Shown here piece by piece: positions 45,007 to 54,710 of a DNA stretch of 64,000 nucleotides. The notes beneath the pieces are model-generated. The model was not told the DNA's origin and did not search any database. It saw nothing but the letters and a program-made list of their open reading frames with translations. The stretch spans positions 372,001-436,000 of the forward strand of contig NZ_JAMGBE010000003.1 in NCBI RefSeq assembly GCF_023516575.1. The letters run 5' to 3'. This DNA comes from Sphingomonas hankyongi. Lineage in GTDB: Bacteria > Pseudomonadota > Alphaproteobacteria > Sphingomonadales > Sphingomonadaceae. Position 1 is the stretch's first letter. The number at the start of each line of letters is the position of its first letter. A program made the translations under genes and the position numbers.

Positions 45007-46748
45007 GAGCTGGTCTTTCCTCCGGTGACCACACGGGTCGGCGGTGGCGGCGGCGCGATCTTACGAAGAACCTCGTCCCGCGGCCCGAACATCGCGAGGC
45101 GGCCGTCTTGAACGACCATCAGGCGATCTACGACGGGCAGCACGCTAAGCCGATGCGCGACGATCATGATCGTCCGTCCGCGCTTCTTGAGCTCTTCGAG
45201 GGTGTGGACGAGTTGCTGGTCACCTTCCGCGTCGAGATTCGAATTGGGTTCGTCGAGGATCAGATATTGCGGGTCACGGAACAGCGCGCGAGCGAGAGAG
45301 ACACGTTGGGACTGACCGACGGATAGCCCCTTACCCCCAAGGCCCAGCTGATAATCGTAACCGCCCGGCAACTTCAGGATCATCTCGTGGGCGCCCGCGG
45401 TACGCGCCGCCTCCACGACCGCCTCGTCGACGGCAGCCTGATCCTCTCCGAGGCGATTCCTGAAACGGGCGATATTCTCCTTGACCGTTCCGGCGAACAA
45501 TGACGCTTCCTGCGGCATGTAGCCGATATGCTCGGCGAGCCGCTCCGAATCCCAGTTGCGCTGGTCCGCGCCATCGAACCTGATGAGGCCGGCGGCCGGA
45601 ACCGCAGCTCCCGCTAGAGCGCGAACCAAAGTCGATTTGCCTGCGCCGCTCGGCCCGACAATCGCGATCATCTCACCCGGATCCACGTTGAAGGTGATCC
45701 CCGCGATGATCGGTCGGCCGCCGGGACCCGCGATTCCCAGGTTCTCCGTGGCGAGATGCCCTTGGGGCTCAGGAAGCTGCGTCAGCGCGATATCGGCCGG
45801 AGTCTCGACGAACAGGTCGCGCAAAGTCTGGTATGCGCCCCAGGCAGACACGATCCCCTTCCATCCGCCGACGATCTGATCGATCGGGGCCAGAGCGCGT
45901 CCGACGATGAAAGAGGATGCGAACACGGCACCTGGGCTGACCTTCGCATCGATTGCAAGAAGCGCGGCTAGACCCAACGCAAGCGATTGCAGGAGAAGTC
46001 GGACGAACTTGGACAGCGCAGTGAGGCCGCTGGAGTTGATGCTGGCGTCGGTCTGCAGCTGCATCATCGTATGCCGGTCACCGAGATGCCCGCGAACCAT
46101 CGCACGACGAATGCCGAGCGCTCGAACCACATCTGCTTGGGCGACGGTGAATTCGAACCCCGCATAAGCTTGGCCGGCCGCTTGGTTGGCAAGCTTCAGC
46201 GGCTCGTTCGTCGCGCGCTCATTTCGCCACGCCAGGAACAGGCTCAGGCCCGCGCCCACCAGGGCTAGCAGGCCGATCCAGGGATGAATGAGCGCCGCGA
46301 TGAGGATGTAGACCGGAATCCACGGCGCATCGAAGACCCCGACCATAACCGGACCCGTCAGGGTCTGGCGAAGGACGTCGAACTCTCGAAGCGCCTGCTT
46401 CGCGATCCGCTGGGTGCCCAATTCCGGCCTTGCCAGGGTCGCGTCCAGGATCGCTCCGGACAGAACCCGATCCAGGCGCACGCTGGCGCGGACCAGCAGG
46501 CGGGAACGAACCGCATCGAGGCTCGATAGGGCGCTGAGCGCAAAGATCAGGACAAGTGTCAGGAACAGAAGAGTGATGCCGCCAGCAGTCGGAATCACGC
46601 GATCGTAGACCTGAAGCATGTAGAGCATCGGCGCGATGAAAAGCAGGTTCAGGAGAGCGCTGAACAGCATCGCGTAGAGAAAATGCCGCCGGATGGCGTC
46701 GGCTGCGGTCTGAATCACCGCCGGCTGCGTTCGCAGGGGTTTTAGCAC
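45003..46748 (-). CDS. Type I secretion system permease/ATPase (PrtD/AprD family)
   Basis: 581 residues from a GTG at 46748. About six transmembrane helices in the first 310 residues, then an ABC domain with Walker A GPSGAGKST, signature LSVGQSQRVSLARAL and Walker B YLILDEPNSNLD. The lack of an N-terminal C39 peptidase domain places it with exporters of unprocessed proteins (proteases, lipases, S-layer or RTX proteins). It energises secretion together with the adaptor, whose gene it overlaps. The substrate gene is not in the window: I find no glycine-rich RTX nonapeptides nearby. Confidence 0.93.
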   Translation of the reverse strand: MLKPLRTQPAVIQTAADAIRRHFLYAMLFSALLNLLFIAPMLYMLQVYDRVIPTAGGITLLFLTLVLIFALSALSSLDAVRSRLLVRASVRLDRVLSGAILDATLARPELGTQRIAKQALREFDVLRQTLTGPVMVGVFDAPWIPVYILIAALIHPWIGLLALVGAGLSLFLAWRNERATNEPLKLANQAAGQAYAGFEFTVAQADVVRALGIRRAMVRGHLGDRHTMMQLQTDASINSSGLTALSKFVRLLLQSLALGLAALLAIDAKVSPGAVFASSFIVGRALAPIDQIVGGWKGIVSAWGAYQTLRDLFVETPADIALTQLPEPQGHLATENLGIAGPGGRPIIAGITFNVDPGEMIAIVGPSGAGKSTLVRALAGAAVPAAGLIRFDGADQRNWDSERLAEHIGYMPQEASLFAGTVKENIARFRNRLGEDQAAVDEAVVEAARTAGAHEMILKLPGGYDYQLGLGGKGLSVGQSQRVSLARALFRDPQYLILDEPNSNLDAEGDQQLVHTLEELKKRGRTIMIVAHRLSVLPVVDRLMVVQDGRLAMFGPRDEVLRKIAPPPPPTRVVTGGKTSS

Positions 46749-46978
46749 TCGTTCGCCTTTGCCCGTTAAGCACCAGATGGCTCCGGCGTTCTTACGACCG
46801 GATTACTTGGACTGCACCGCTTTTGTCAGCGAGCCCCTCCCGGCGCGCGCAATCGCGTTAAACCCCTTTGAAGTCAAGCACTTCGGAACACTCAAGCTCC
46901 TTGCTGTTGTGCCACTCTGGCACTTGTCGCCCGACAGGTCTAAGGAGCGTCGCATATCTGACATCGCGGGGAACAAAG

Positions 46979-48202
46979 TTGGCGACTTCACGCATCGCGG
47001 ACGTGGTTGAGCATCACGAGCCTGCCCTACTGCCGTTCGATTGGCAGGATCCGTTCGACCTCAATCACCAGCTGACGGACGAGGAGAGACTCGTTCGGGA
47101 CACGGCTGAAAGCTTTGCGCAGGAGAAGCTGCTGCCGCGCGTCACGTCGGCTTATCTCGAGGAGCGGTTCGACCGGGAGATCATGAGCGAGTTCGGCGAG
47201 TTGGGCCTTCTCGGCGCGACCATACCGCATGAATATGGCGGTGCGGGACTTGGCTATGTCAGCTATGGCTTGATCGCTCGCGCGGTTGAGCGCGTCGACA
47301 GCGGCTACCGCTCTGCCATGTCCGTGCAGTCCAGTCTCGTGATGTACCCGATCTTGGCTTACGGGTCCGAGGAACAGCGCCAGAAATATCTGCCCAAACT
47401 GGCCACCGGCGAATGGGTCGGATGCTTCGGCCTCACGGAACCTGACGCTGGCTCGGACCCAGGCAGCATGCGTACGCGAGCCGAGAAGACGGCAGACGGA
47501 TACCGGCTCACCGGCACGAAGATGTGGATCACCAATTCGCCGATCGCGGACGTGTTCGTGGTCTGGGCGAAATCCGACGCCCACGGCGGCAAGATCCGCG
47601 GCTTCGTGCTCGAAAAAGGCATGCCGGGATTGTCGGCGCCGAAGATCAAGGAGAAGCTCAGCCTTCGCGCATCGATCACCGGTGAGATCGTGATGGATGG
47701 TGTCGAGGTCGGTGAGGACGCGCTGTTGCCGAACGTCGAAGGCCTCAAAGGCCCGTTCGGCTGCCTCAACCGTGCTCGCTACGGAATCAGCTGGGGCTCT
47801 ATGGGTGCGGCGGAAGCCTGCTTCGCGGCCGCGCGCCAATACACTCTGGACCGCAAGCAGTTCGGTAGGCCCCTCGCCGCCACACAGCTCGTCCAGCTCA
47901 AGCTGGCCAACATGGCGACGGAGATCACGCTCGGACTTCAGGCCTCGCTGCGCGTCGGTCGGCGCCTCGAAGCCGGTGAGCTCATTCCCGAGACGATCAG
48001 CCTGGTGAAGCGCAACAATTGCGGCAAGGCCCTGGAGATTGCTCGCGTCGCGCGGGACATGCACGGCGGGAACGGCATCAGCGCGGAATTCCATGTGATC
48101 CGCCACGCGGCCAACCTCGAAACCGTGAACACCTATGAGGGGACGCACGATGTGCATGCCCTGATCATGGGACGTGCGATCACGGGTCTTGCTGCCTTCT
48201 AG
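46979..48202 (+). CDS. Acyl-CoA dehydrogenase, glutaryl-CoA dehydrogenase type
   Basis: About 407 residues from the TTG at 46979 (GGGGA seven bases upstream); the open frame extends to 46868 but that part looks non-coding. FAD enzyme with the motifs [24 protein letters not shown], and the catalytic Glu in [20 protein letters not shown], a C-terminal pattern matching glutaryl-CoA dehydrogenases, which oxidise and decarboxylate glutaryl-CoA to crotonyl-CoA in lysine and tryptophan breakdown. The enzyme stands alone, with 230 bases to the divergent ABC gene. Confidence 0.9.
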   Translation: MATSRIADVVEHHEPALLPFDWQDPFDLNHQLTDEERLVRDTAESFAQEKLLPRVTSAYLEERFDREIMSEFGELGLLGATIPHEYGGAGLGYVSYGLIARAVERVDSGYRSAMSVQSSLVMYPILAYGSEEQRQKYLPKLATGEWVGCFGLTEPDAGSDPGSMRTRAEKTADGYRLTGTKMWITNSPIADVFVVWAKSDAHGGKIRGFVLEKGMPGLSAPKIKEKLSLRASITGEIVMDGVEVGEDALLPNVEGLKGPFGCLNRARYGISWGSMGAAEACFAAARQYTLDRKQFGRPLAATQLVQLKLANMATEITLGLQASLRVGRRLEAGELIPETISLVKRNNCGKALEIARVARDMHGGNGISAEFHVIRHAANLETVNTYEGTHDVHALIMGRAITGLAAF

Positions 48203-48257
48203 CGGACAAACTTAATCGCCTTTATGTTCGCCCCTCCAACGCAAGGGGGGCGTTCAC

Positions 48258-48830
48258 ATGGGCATGGCGGGTTGGATCATCCTTGCAACAGTCGTTCTGC
48301 TGCTGCTGTACGTCATCGGAGTGTACAACAGGCTGGTGCGCCTGCGCGCGCTCGTCCGTGAAGGATTCAGCGGAATCACCGTCCAGCTTCGGCGCCGGGC
48401 CGACCTGATTCCGAACCTTGTCGAGGCGGTGCAGGGATATGCGGCCCACGAGCGCGAGGTCTTCGAGGAAGTGTCGCGGGCGCGGGCTGCAACGGTCAAC
48501 GCAGGAAGCGTAGAAGCGACGGCGTTGGCCGACGCCCAGATGACCGGCCTTCTGGGGCGCCTTTTCGCGGTTGCTGAAGCCTATCCCGAGCTCAAGGCCA
48601 GCACGAACTTCCTGCAGCTTCAGGATCAGCTCGCAGGAATCGAAGGCGAGCTGCAGAGTTCGCGGCGCTATTATAATGCGACGGTTCGGGACCTGAACCT
48701 TACGATCCAGAGCTTCCCGCCGGTCCTGATCGCACGGCCGATGGGCTTCACCGAGGAGCCTTTCTACCAGGACGAGGATCCCGCCATTCAAACAGCGCCG
48801 AAAGTGTCGTTCGCACGCCCGGCGGCGTGA
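48258..48830 (+). CDS. LemA family protein
   Basis: 190 residues. A single N-terminal membrane helix (IILATVVLLLLYVIGVYN) is followed by a long helical bundle with the family's QLRRRADLIPNLVEAVQGYA and later LQDQLAGIEGELQSSRRYYNATVRDLN. LemA proteins are membrane-anchored with the helical part in the periplasm or cytoplasm depending on species; their function is unclear. The gene is paired with a DUF2207 protein by a GTGA overlap, a frequent pairing. Confidence 0.93.
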   Translation: MGMAGWIILATVVLLLLYVIGVYNRLVRLRALVREGFSGITVQLRRRADLIPNLVEAVQGYAAHEREVFEEVSRARAATVNAGSVEATALADAQMTGLLGRLFAVAEAYPELKASTNFLQLQDQLAGIEGELQSSRRYYNATVRDLNLTIQSFPPVLIARPMGFTEEPFYQDEDPAIQTAPKVSFARPAA

Positions 48831-50731
48831 GCATGCGGTTCCTTCGGCGCGTTCTACCTGCGCTGCTGTTTCTCGGGGCCTCGGTCGCGGCCCAGGCAGA
48901 TGAACGGATTCTCCGCTTCTCGAGCGACGTGCAGATCCAGAAGGACAGCTCGCTCCAGGTCACCGAGACGATCGACCTTCGCGCCGAGAACAATGCGATC
49001 AACCACGGCATCTATCGGGACTTCCCGACGCGCTATCGCGGCCGACACGGCAGTCAGGTCCGCGTCGGGTTCGAGTTTGAGGGAGCGACGCTCGATGGAG
49101 CCGCCGTGCCGGCTTCCGTCGAAGCCGCCCGCAACGGCGTCAGGATCAAGATCGGCGACCCGGAAACCTATGTCTCCGTGGGCGAGCATCGATACCAGCT
49201 CCGCTATCGCACGACCCGCCAGATCGGACGCTTCGCCGAATTCGACGAGCTTTACTGGAATGCCACCGGGAACGGCTGGATGTTTCCGATCGACGTGGCC
49301 GAGGCTCGAATTCGATTGCCGAGTGCATCCAACTTCGGACAGCGTGCAACCTACACCGGCCCTCAAGGATCGACTGCCGCAAATGCGGAGATTGTCGACG
49401 AGAAGCCGGGCGACATCCTCTTCCGCACCACCACGCCTCTCGCGCCCTACGAAGGCCTGACCGTCGCCGTCGCCTTTCCGAAGGACATCGTCGCGCAACC
49501 AGGTTCGGGCAGTCGGTTCCTCGACTGGCTTGCCGATTACGGCCCGCCGGCGGCTGGCGGGCTCGCTCTTCTTGGCTTGCTGGGCTTTTATTACGTCGCC
49601 TGGAAGCGGGCCGGCAGGGACCCGCGCGCGGGGACCGTGGTCCCTCTCTTCTCTCCGACCGACGATCTGACGCCGGCGGCCATGCGCTACGTGACGAAAA
49701 TGGGCTCGGACAACCGCACCTTCGCTGCCGCTCTCGTGGATATGGGGGTTCGCGGGCATATCCGCCTCGTCGAAGAGGACGGCGGCTGGTTCTCCCGCGA
49801 CAAGACTCGAATTGAGCGACTCCCGTCGAACGAGCCGCTACCCGACGAAGAGCAGGCCGCCCTCACTTCCCTCGTCTCACCGGGCGAATCGATCGTGATG
49901 GAGCAGAAAAATCATACGAAGTTTTCGGCTGCAAAGAACGTATTAGAGCAAAACCTGAAGAGACGGTACGAAGGAAAACTGTTCAACAAGAACTGGGGCT
50001 GGGCAGTTGCCGGCGTGCTCTTCTTTGCGGCCGCCCTGTGGCTCGTCGCAGCAAGCGTGGTGGCAGCGAGCGGCATTTCCCTGACATCTGTGCTGGTCCC
50101 GGTAGGCGCGGCAATCACCACCGCCCTCCTCTTGCTATGGATTCAGTCCGCTACAGCGACCGGCAAGTGCCTGATGATGATCGTCGCGATGATTTTCGCG
50201 GCGCTGGCTGTCACAACAGGCGGTCCCGTGATCCTTCAGGCTCTGGCGATCGGCTGGTGGCAACCTTTCATCCTGCCCTTGCTCGCAGCGCCGCTAGCCC
50301 TTTCGGCCTTCGCCTGGATCGACGCTCCCACGAAGGAGGGAAGGCAGGTTCTCGACCGAATCTCCGGGTTCAAACAGTATCTTTCCATTACGGAGCGCGA
50401 TCGGCTCGATCGCATGCATCCGCCGGAGGACACGCCTGAGCTCTTCGAACGCTACCTCCCTTACGCAATCGCGCTGGGGGTCGAGAACCGGTGGGCTGAG
50501 CGCTTCGCTGGAATACTCGCTGCGGCCGCCGCGCAGGGCCAAAGCGGGATGGTGTGGTATTCGGGACATCACAGCCCGTGGAGCGACCCCGATGGATTCG
50601 CCAACAGCGTCGGGTCCGCCCTGTCGAGCACGATCAGCTCTGCTTCCACGGCGCCAGGCTCGAGCAGCGGATCTGGCGGGGGCGGATCTTCGGGCGGCGG
50701 CGGTGGCGGAGGTGGAGGCGGCGGCTGGTGA
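48827..50731 (+). CDS. DUF2207 membrane protein with Gly/Ser tail
   Basis: 634 residues from the GTG at 48827 (an ATG lies two codons in). It has a signal peptide, a beta-rich extracytoplasmic domain (about 25-220) with EIDLRAENN-like and NGIYRDFPTRY motifs, one membrane helix (about 238-256), a cytoplasmic winged part (about 275-390), two or three further helices (about 390-490), and a low-complexity C-terminus of Ser and Gly ending in a run of 11 Gly before Trp. The family (E. coli YciQ type) has no known activity. It is coupled to lemA. Confidence 0.9.
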   Translation: MSMRFLRRVLPALLFLGASVAAQADERILRFSSDVQIQKDSSLQVTETIDLRAENNAINHGIYRDFPTRYRGRHGSQVRVGFEFEGATLDGAAVPASVEAARNGVRIKIGDPETYVSVGEHRYQLRYRTTRQIGRFAEFDELYWNATGNGWMFPIDVAEARIRLPSASNFGQRATYTGPQGSTAANAEIVDEKPGDILFRTTTPLAPYEGLTVAVAFPKDIVAQPGSGSRFLDWLADYGPPAAGGLALLGLLGFYYVAWKRAGRDPRAGTVVPLFSPTDDLTPAAMRYVTKMGSDNRTFAAALVDMGVRGHIRLVEEDGGWFSRDKTRIERLPSNEPLPDEEQAALTSLVSPGESIVMEQKNHTKFSAAKNVLEQNLKRRYEGKLFNKNWGWAVAGVLFFAAALWLVAASVVAASGISLTSVLVPVGAAITTALLLLWIQSATATGKCLMMIVAMIFAALAVTTGGPVILQALAIGWWQPFILPLLAAPLALSAFAWIDAPTKEGRQVLDRISGFKQYLSITERDRLDRMHPPEDTPELFERYLPYAIALGVENRWAERFAGILAAAAAQGQSGMVWYSGHHSPWSDPDGFANSVGSALSSTISSASTAPGSSSGSGGGGSSGGGGGGGGGGGW

Positions 50732-51283
50732 TCAGGCCGCGCGACGCTGCCGGCGCCAAAGGCTGATCGGCTCTTCGCGATAGACGCCGTCGGGTTGCCG
50801 CTGATATCCCAGCCGTTCGGCAAGCTTGATCGATGGCATATTCCCGATCGAAATGATCGCGACCGTTTCCTGTGCGTCGAGCGTCCTGTCCGCCCACTTG
50901 AGAAGCGCGTCGCAAGCCTCGCGGGCGATGCCCCGGCCGTGCACCTCCGCGGCAAAGATATATCCCAGCTCCGGCACCCCCTCGATCGAGGGACTTATCT
51001 CACGATGATAGTCGAACAGCCCTACGTGGCCGACGAGCTTGCCATCGGACTTGCGTTCGGCCGCAAGCAGGCCCGTGCCTTGAAGGCTCCATAGGCCGAC
51101 GCCCCCCAGCAGGCGCCGCCAGGAATCCTCGCGACCGAACAGATGCCCGCCGAAATGCTCCATGACGACTGGGTCCGAGAGGATTGCCGCATGCTCGTCG
51201 AGGTCGTCCTCACGGAATCCGCGCAGCAGCAACCGCTCGGTCTCCAGCTCTGGAGCCGAGGTTAGCGACGAAAATCGCGGCAA
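50732..51283 (-). CDS. GNAT family N-acetyltransferase
   Basis: 183 residues from a TTG at 51283, immediately after the L31 stop. RimJ/RimL-like fold: TERLLLRGFREDDLDEHAAI at the N-terminus, the acetyl-CoA loop in EVHGRGIAREAC, and NMPSIKLAERLGYQR. Such proteins acetylate N-termini of ribosomal proteins or small amines. The start is uncertain since no ATG is present. It follows rpmE directly and may be cotranscribed with it, which loosely fits a ribosomal-protein acetylase; that is inference. Confidence 0.85.
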   Translation of the reverse strand: MPRFSSLTSAPELETERLLLRGFREDDLDEHAAILSDPVVMEHFGGHLFGREDSWRRLLGGVGLWSLQGTGLLAAERKSDGKLVGHVGLFDYHREISPSIEGVPELGYIFAAEVHGRGIAREACDALLKWADRTLDAQETVAIISIGNMPSIKLAERLGYQRQPDGVYREEPISLWRRQRRAA

Positions 51284-51511
51284 TTACTTCTTGCCGAGGG
51301 TGAGGCCGCCGAAGCGCTTGTTGAAGCGCGCGACCTGTCCGCCTTCCTGCACCTGGCGGGTGCCTCCGGTCCAAGCCGGATGCACCTTCGGGTCGATCTC
51401 GAGGTGCAGCGTATCGCCTTCCTTGCCCCAAGTGGAACGGGTCTGGAACTTGGTGCCGTCGGTCAGCTCGACGGTAATCGTGTGATAATCGGGATGGATA
51501 CCGGACTTCAT
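51284..51511 (-). CDS. rpmE: 50S ribosomal protein L31
   Basis: 75 residues from the ATG at 51511 ([12 protein letters not shown]); the upstream open frame is not conserved. This is the zinc-free form, with no CxxC and no other cysteine. The typical basic C-terminus ([13 protein letters not shown]) is present. A short AAGGAAA element precedes the start. The TTG start of the GNAT gene follows directly. Confidence 0.96.
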   Translation of the reverse strand: MKSGIHPDYHTITVELTDGTKFQTRSTWGKEGDTLHLEIDPKVHPAWTGGTRQVQEGGQVARFNKRFGGLTLGKK

Positions 51512-51600
51512 GCGTAATTTCCTTGGGTTAGCGGCTGGTTTCCGACCAGCTCCGCAAGGTTGAGCGCGCGCCCTACAGGGCGCCGCGGAAACTTTCAACC

Positions 51601-52131
51601 TCAGGCGGGTTGAGGTTCAGCTCGCAGGGTGGGCAACGCCCGCTCGAGGAGGGCAAAGCCGAGGAAGAGGATCGCGCTGAAGAACAGGTCCCCAGCGACC
51701 GTGTTCTGGAAGAACGGAATGGCGGCAACATAGCAGGCGGCGAGGCCTGGTATCGTTTGCGGATACATTCCCGAGAAAAGCCAGACGCCGAAATTGGTGA
51801 GAACGAAGAACAAACACGAGCTAGCGAGCGCGGCGCCGCCGACGCGCAAGGCACTTATGCGCTTCAGCGCCGCCCAGCCGAGCACCACCACCAGAGCAAC
51901 GCTGACGTACTGGACGATCATTCCCGGATAGAATCCGAGCACAAGATCGCTAAGCAACAGCGCCCCGAGCGGGGCTGCAAACGCAACAGGTCGCCGACCC
52001 AGATATGCGCCGCTGAATAATGCCATCGCTCCGAGAGGAGCGAAGTTTGGCGGATGCGGGACCAACCGCATTGCTGCGGCCGAAACGATCGCGGCGAGGA
52101 TCACGAGCATACGCATATGATTGGTCGTCAT
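51601..52131 (-). CDS. DUF6580-type small integral membrane protein (ECF S component-like)
   Basis: 176 residues from the ATG at 52131; the longer open frame upstream runs through the riboswitch on the other strand and is not coding. About six membrane helices, with the conserved N-terminal [20 protein letters not shown] and central LSDLVLGFY, a pattern I associate with the DUF6580 family, which resembles S components of ECF vitamin transporters. It diverges from the cobalamin-riboswitch-controlled receptor gene, suggesting a role in uptake of corrinoids or a related compound, but it is not under that riboswitch itself. Confidence 0.8.
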   Translation of the reverse strand: MTTNHMRMLVILAAIVSAAAMRLVPHPPNFAPLGAMALFSGAYLGRRPVAFAAPLGALLLSDLVLGFYPGMIVQYVSVALVVVLGWAALKRISALRVGGAALASSCLFFVLTNFGVWLFSGMYPQTIPGLAACYVAAIPFFQNTVAGDLFFSAILFLGFALLERALPTLRAEPQPA

Positions 52132-52199
52132 GCTGCGCTGAATAGCTTCGTGCGCGCCGATTTGACAGCCCGTTGAACGGCGGCTTAGCAGAACGGGCG

Positions 52200-52335
52200 A
52201 CCAGGGTGCCGCCCACAAGCTTGCTTGGCGGGGGCGGTTCAAAGGGAAGCCGGTCCAAATCCGGCGCTGTGCCCGCAACTGTGACGCCGAAAAGCTCGGC
52301 GAAGCCAGGAACCTGCCTTGGTCCGTCGTCCGTTT
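52200..52335 (+). promoter_or_regulatory. Cobalamin riboswitch aptamer
   Basis: The conserved parts appear in order: AAAGGGAAGCCGGT (52241-52254), CCAAATCCGGCGCTG, GCCCGCAACTGTGACGCC (52271-52288) and the B12 box GAAGCCAGGAACCTGCC (52301-52317). These match the core of adenosylcobalamin riboswitches. It lies 90-220 bases before a BtuB-like TonB receptor start and should shut that gene when B12 is plentiful. Ends are approximate. Confidence 0.93.
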
Positions 52336-52388
52336 CCCCGGCCGGGTCCAGCCGCGGGGGCGTGGGCCGGCCGTCGCGGAATGCGACG

Positions 52389-52423
52389 CATCCCTCTGTG
52401 ACGACTTCGTCAACAGGAGGATG
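52389..52423 (+). promoter_or_regulatory. Shine-Dalgarno-sequestering hairpin of the B12 riboswitch
   Basis: CATCCCTCTGT (52389-52399) pairs with ACAGGAGGATG (52413-52423) with one mismatch, and GACG/CGTC inside extends the stem with a four-base loop. The 3' arm contains the AGGAGG ribosome site (52415-52420) of the receptor gene. This is the likely expression platform: translational control, with the ribosome site hidden when this stem forms. Confidence 0.65.
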
Positions 52424-52424
52424 A

Positions 52425-54266
52425 ATGCCCGCTCTACCAATCGAAACAGCCCAGATTGTGATCACCGCTTCGCGCTCCCCTGGAAGCGAAGCCGAAACGC
52501 CTGCAAGCGTAACAATCATCGATCGCGACCGCATAGAGCGCCTGGGGGATGCGCTGGTACCGAGCCTTCTACGGCTATCGCCCTCCGTGGCCGTTACAAC
52601 CCAAGGCCCTACCGGACTGCTCACGGAAGTTCGCATCCGTGGCGCCGAAAATAACCACACATTGCTCTTCATCGACGGCATCCGGGCCAATGATCCCGCC
52701 ACCGGCGATTTTGCCCGCTTCGAGTTGCTCAACGCGGATCTCGCTTCTCGCGTCGAAGTGGTTCGCGGCCCTCAATCCGCGCTTTGGGGTTCGCAGGCGA
52801 TTGGTGGGGTCGTCGCTGTCAACGGAACCGCCGACAGTCCCGGATATGCCGCCTCGGCCCAGGCCGGCTCCTTCGCTACGCTGAGGGGCAGCGGCTACGG
52901 CGCGCTGACTTCCTCAGCCTCTAGCATCGCCGCAGCGCTTGGTTGGCAACGCGCCGACGGCATCGATAGCTTCGGCGCGCCGGGAGGTGACAAGGACGGC
53001 TACCGCAATCTTTCCGGCAGGGTTCGAGCGACGACGCGCGTAAGTTCGTCGCTCGAGCTAGGGGCCAGCGCAATCGCGCTCACCGGTCGCGCGGAATTCG
53101 ACGGTTACAGCCCGATCACCTTCGAGCGGACCGATACGCTCGACAACAGCCGCAATCGCCTTGTCGCAGGAAGGGTCTGGGCTGCGTTCGGCGGAGAAAC
53201 AGCGCCATGGAGCGGCCATATTGGAATTTCGGCGCTGAGCTCGTCGAACCGGAACTATCTCGTCGACAATCCCGTCAACCGCACGAGCGGCACGCGCCAA
53301 ACGATCGATGCGCAGGTCGAACGACAGTTCGTCGCTGGGAAGCTCGAGCAACGCTTCATCCTGGCCGCGGACGCGGAGCGAGAGACGTTCGAGGCGCGCG
53401 ACGTCATCTACGCCGGAGCGACCGATCAGGATCGCGATCGCTCGCATCATGCGCTGACGGCCGAGTGGCGCGGGACGCGTGGCGGCTTGAGTGGCGACCT
53501 TGCCGTCAGGCACGACATGTTCAACCGGTTCAACGATGCGACCACGGTCCGAGCCTCGCTCCTGGCCGAGGTGGGCAGCGGTTTCGCTCTTGCTGGCTCT
53601 TATGCCCAAGGCATCGCCCAGCCGACGTTCTTCGACCTGTACGGATTCTTCCCCGGCGATTTCGTCGGCAATCCGGATCTCAAGCCCGAAAGCTCGAGAG
53701 GCTTCGAGGGGTCGCTTCGCTTCAGGCGCGCAAAGCTTGCCGCATCGCTGACGGCCTTCCGCCAGCGTCTCCATGATGAGATCGTCGACAATGCGACCTT
53801 CACCAGCGTCGTCAATTCGGAAGGCGTCAGCCGCCGGTGGGGGATCGAAGCTGAGCTTGCCTGGCAGCCCCTGCCCGATCTTCGGCTGACGGCTGATTAT
53901 GCCTATCTCGAAGCCAGCCAACCAAGCGGGATAATCAACGAGCGGCTCGAGGAGCAACGGCGTCCCAAGCACAGCGGTTCGATCGCGGCGGACGGATCGT
54001 TCGGCAGATGGAGTTATGGAGCGTCCCTCGCCTTCGTCGGCGCGCATCTTGACCGCGAAGAGGTCTTTCCCTTCGGCGTGGTGCGTCTTGATCCCTATTG
54101 GCTGGCGGGGGCGAGGTTGGCGTACGCGGCATCGCCTCGGGTGCAGATCTTTGCCCGAGGCTCAAACCTTTTCGATGCGCGCTATGAAGATTCGGTGGGT
54201 TACCGGACGGAGGGACGTGGACTGTTCGTCGGAATCAGGCTGGCGGATCGGCGATCATCGCCGTGA
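52425..54266 (+). CDS. btuB: BtuB-like TonB-dependent receptor without visible signal peptide
   Basis: 613 residues. The ATG at 52425 has AGGAGG four bases upstream and an in-frame TGA directly before it (52422-52424), so no longer N-terminus exists. The protein begins almost at the TonB box (IVITASR, residues 11-17), with the plug ([12 protein letters not shown]-like region, [36 protein letters not shown]) and a full beta-barrel. A normal receptor would have 20-25 residues of signal peptide here, which are missing. Under a cobalamin riboswitch it should import B12; as encoded it may not reach the outer membrane. It overlaps fabZ by 32 bases, tail to tail. Confidence 0.88.
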   Translation: MPALPIETAQIVITASRSPGSEAETPASVTIIDRDRIERLGDALVPSLLRLSPSVAVTTQGPTGLLTEVRIRGAENNHTLLFIDGIRANDPATGDFARFELLNADLASRVEVVRGPQSALWGSQAIGGVVAVNGTADSPGYAASAQAGSFATLRGSGYGALTSSASSIAAALGWQRADGIDSFGAPGGDKDGYRNLSGRVRATTRVSSSLELGASAIALTGRAEFDGYSPITFERTDTLDNSRNRLVAGRVWAAFGGETAPWSGHIGISALSSSNRNYLVDNPVNRTSGTRQTIDAQVERQFVAGKLEQRFILAADAERETFEARDVIYAGATDQDRDRSHHALTAEWRGTRGGLSGDLAVRHDMFNRFNDATTVRASLLAEVGSGFALAGSYAQGIAQPTFFDLYGFFPGDFVGNPDLKPESSRGFEGSLRFRRAKLAASLTAFRQRLHDEIVDNATFTSVVNSEGVSRRWGIEAELAWQPLPDLRLTADYAYLEASQPSGIINERLEEQRRPKHSGSIAADGSFGRWSYGASLAFVGAHLDREEVFPFGVVRLDPYWLAGARLAYAASPRVQIFARGSNLFDARYEDSVGYRTEGRGLFVGIRLADRRSSP

Positions 54267-54705
54267 ATTCGCACTCGGTGGCGATCTCGCCATCGAGCAT
54301 CGCGCGACCTGCGAACTTGCACACCCGGGCACGCTTCTGGAGAAATTCGACTTCGAGGCGGAGCAAGACGCCGGGCTCCACGGGCTTGCGAAACTTCACG
54401 CCATCGATCGACATGAAATAGACCAGCTTGCCAGAGCCAGCGAGGCCGAGGCTTTCGACCGCGAGCACTCCCGCCGCCTGCGCCAAAGCCTCCACCTGGA
54501 GCACCCCGGGCATGATCGGACGCCCAGGGAAATGCCCCTGGAAGAATTCCTCATTGATGGAGACCGCCTTGATAGCCACGATCCCCTTGTCCGGGTCGAG
54601 GCTCTCGACACGATCGACCAGGAGCATTGGATAGCGATGCGGCAGCGCCGCCATGACCCCCCGGATATCCAGTTGGCTGGCGGCGCTGACCGTCTGATCG
54701 CTCAT
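54235..54705 (-). CDS. fabZ: 3-hydroxyacyl-ACP dehydratase FabZ
   Basis: 156 residues. Hot-dog fold enzyme with the active-site His and Glu in [20 protein letters not shown]. It dehydrates beta-hydroxyacyl-ACP in fatty acid synthesis. It follows the skp-like gene by five bases. In most Gram-negatives lpxD lies between them and lpxA follows; both are missing here, as expected for a glycosphingolipid-based outer membrane. Confidence 0.95.
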   Translation of the reverse strand: MSDQTVSAASQLDIRGVMAALPHRYPMLLVDRVESLDPDKGIVAIKAVSINEEFFQGHFPGRPIMPGVLQVEALAQAAGVLAVESLGLAGSGKLVYFMSIDGVKFRKPVEPGVLLRLEVEFLQKRARVCKFAGRAMLDGEIATECEFTAMIADPPA

Positions 54706-54710
54706 CCCGA

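Noticed and set aside
46887-46912. EcfG-type stress promoter (GGAAC followed by GTT)
   Set aside because: The spacing is 15-16 and the -10 element reads TGTT rather than CGTT, so the match is too weak to call.
46909-46923. Possible sigma-54 promoter or operator (GTGCCA-CTC-TGGCAC)
   Set aside because: TGGCAC is present, but the -12 element at the right spacing is not (reads GCCCG instead of TTGCA). The small hairpin is real but no partner is known.
47027-48157. 376-codon minus-strand frame inside the acyl-CoA dehydrogenase gene
   Set aside because: Antisense shadow of a gene with complete family motifs.
48843-50731. Gly-run at the end of the DUF2207 protein as a frameshift artefact
   Set aside because: Many family members end in a Gly/Ser-rich tail, and the frame closes normally.
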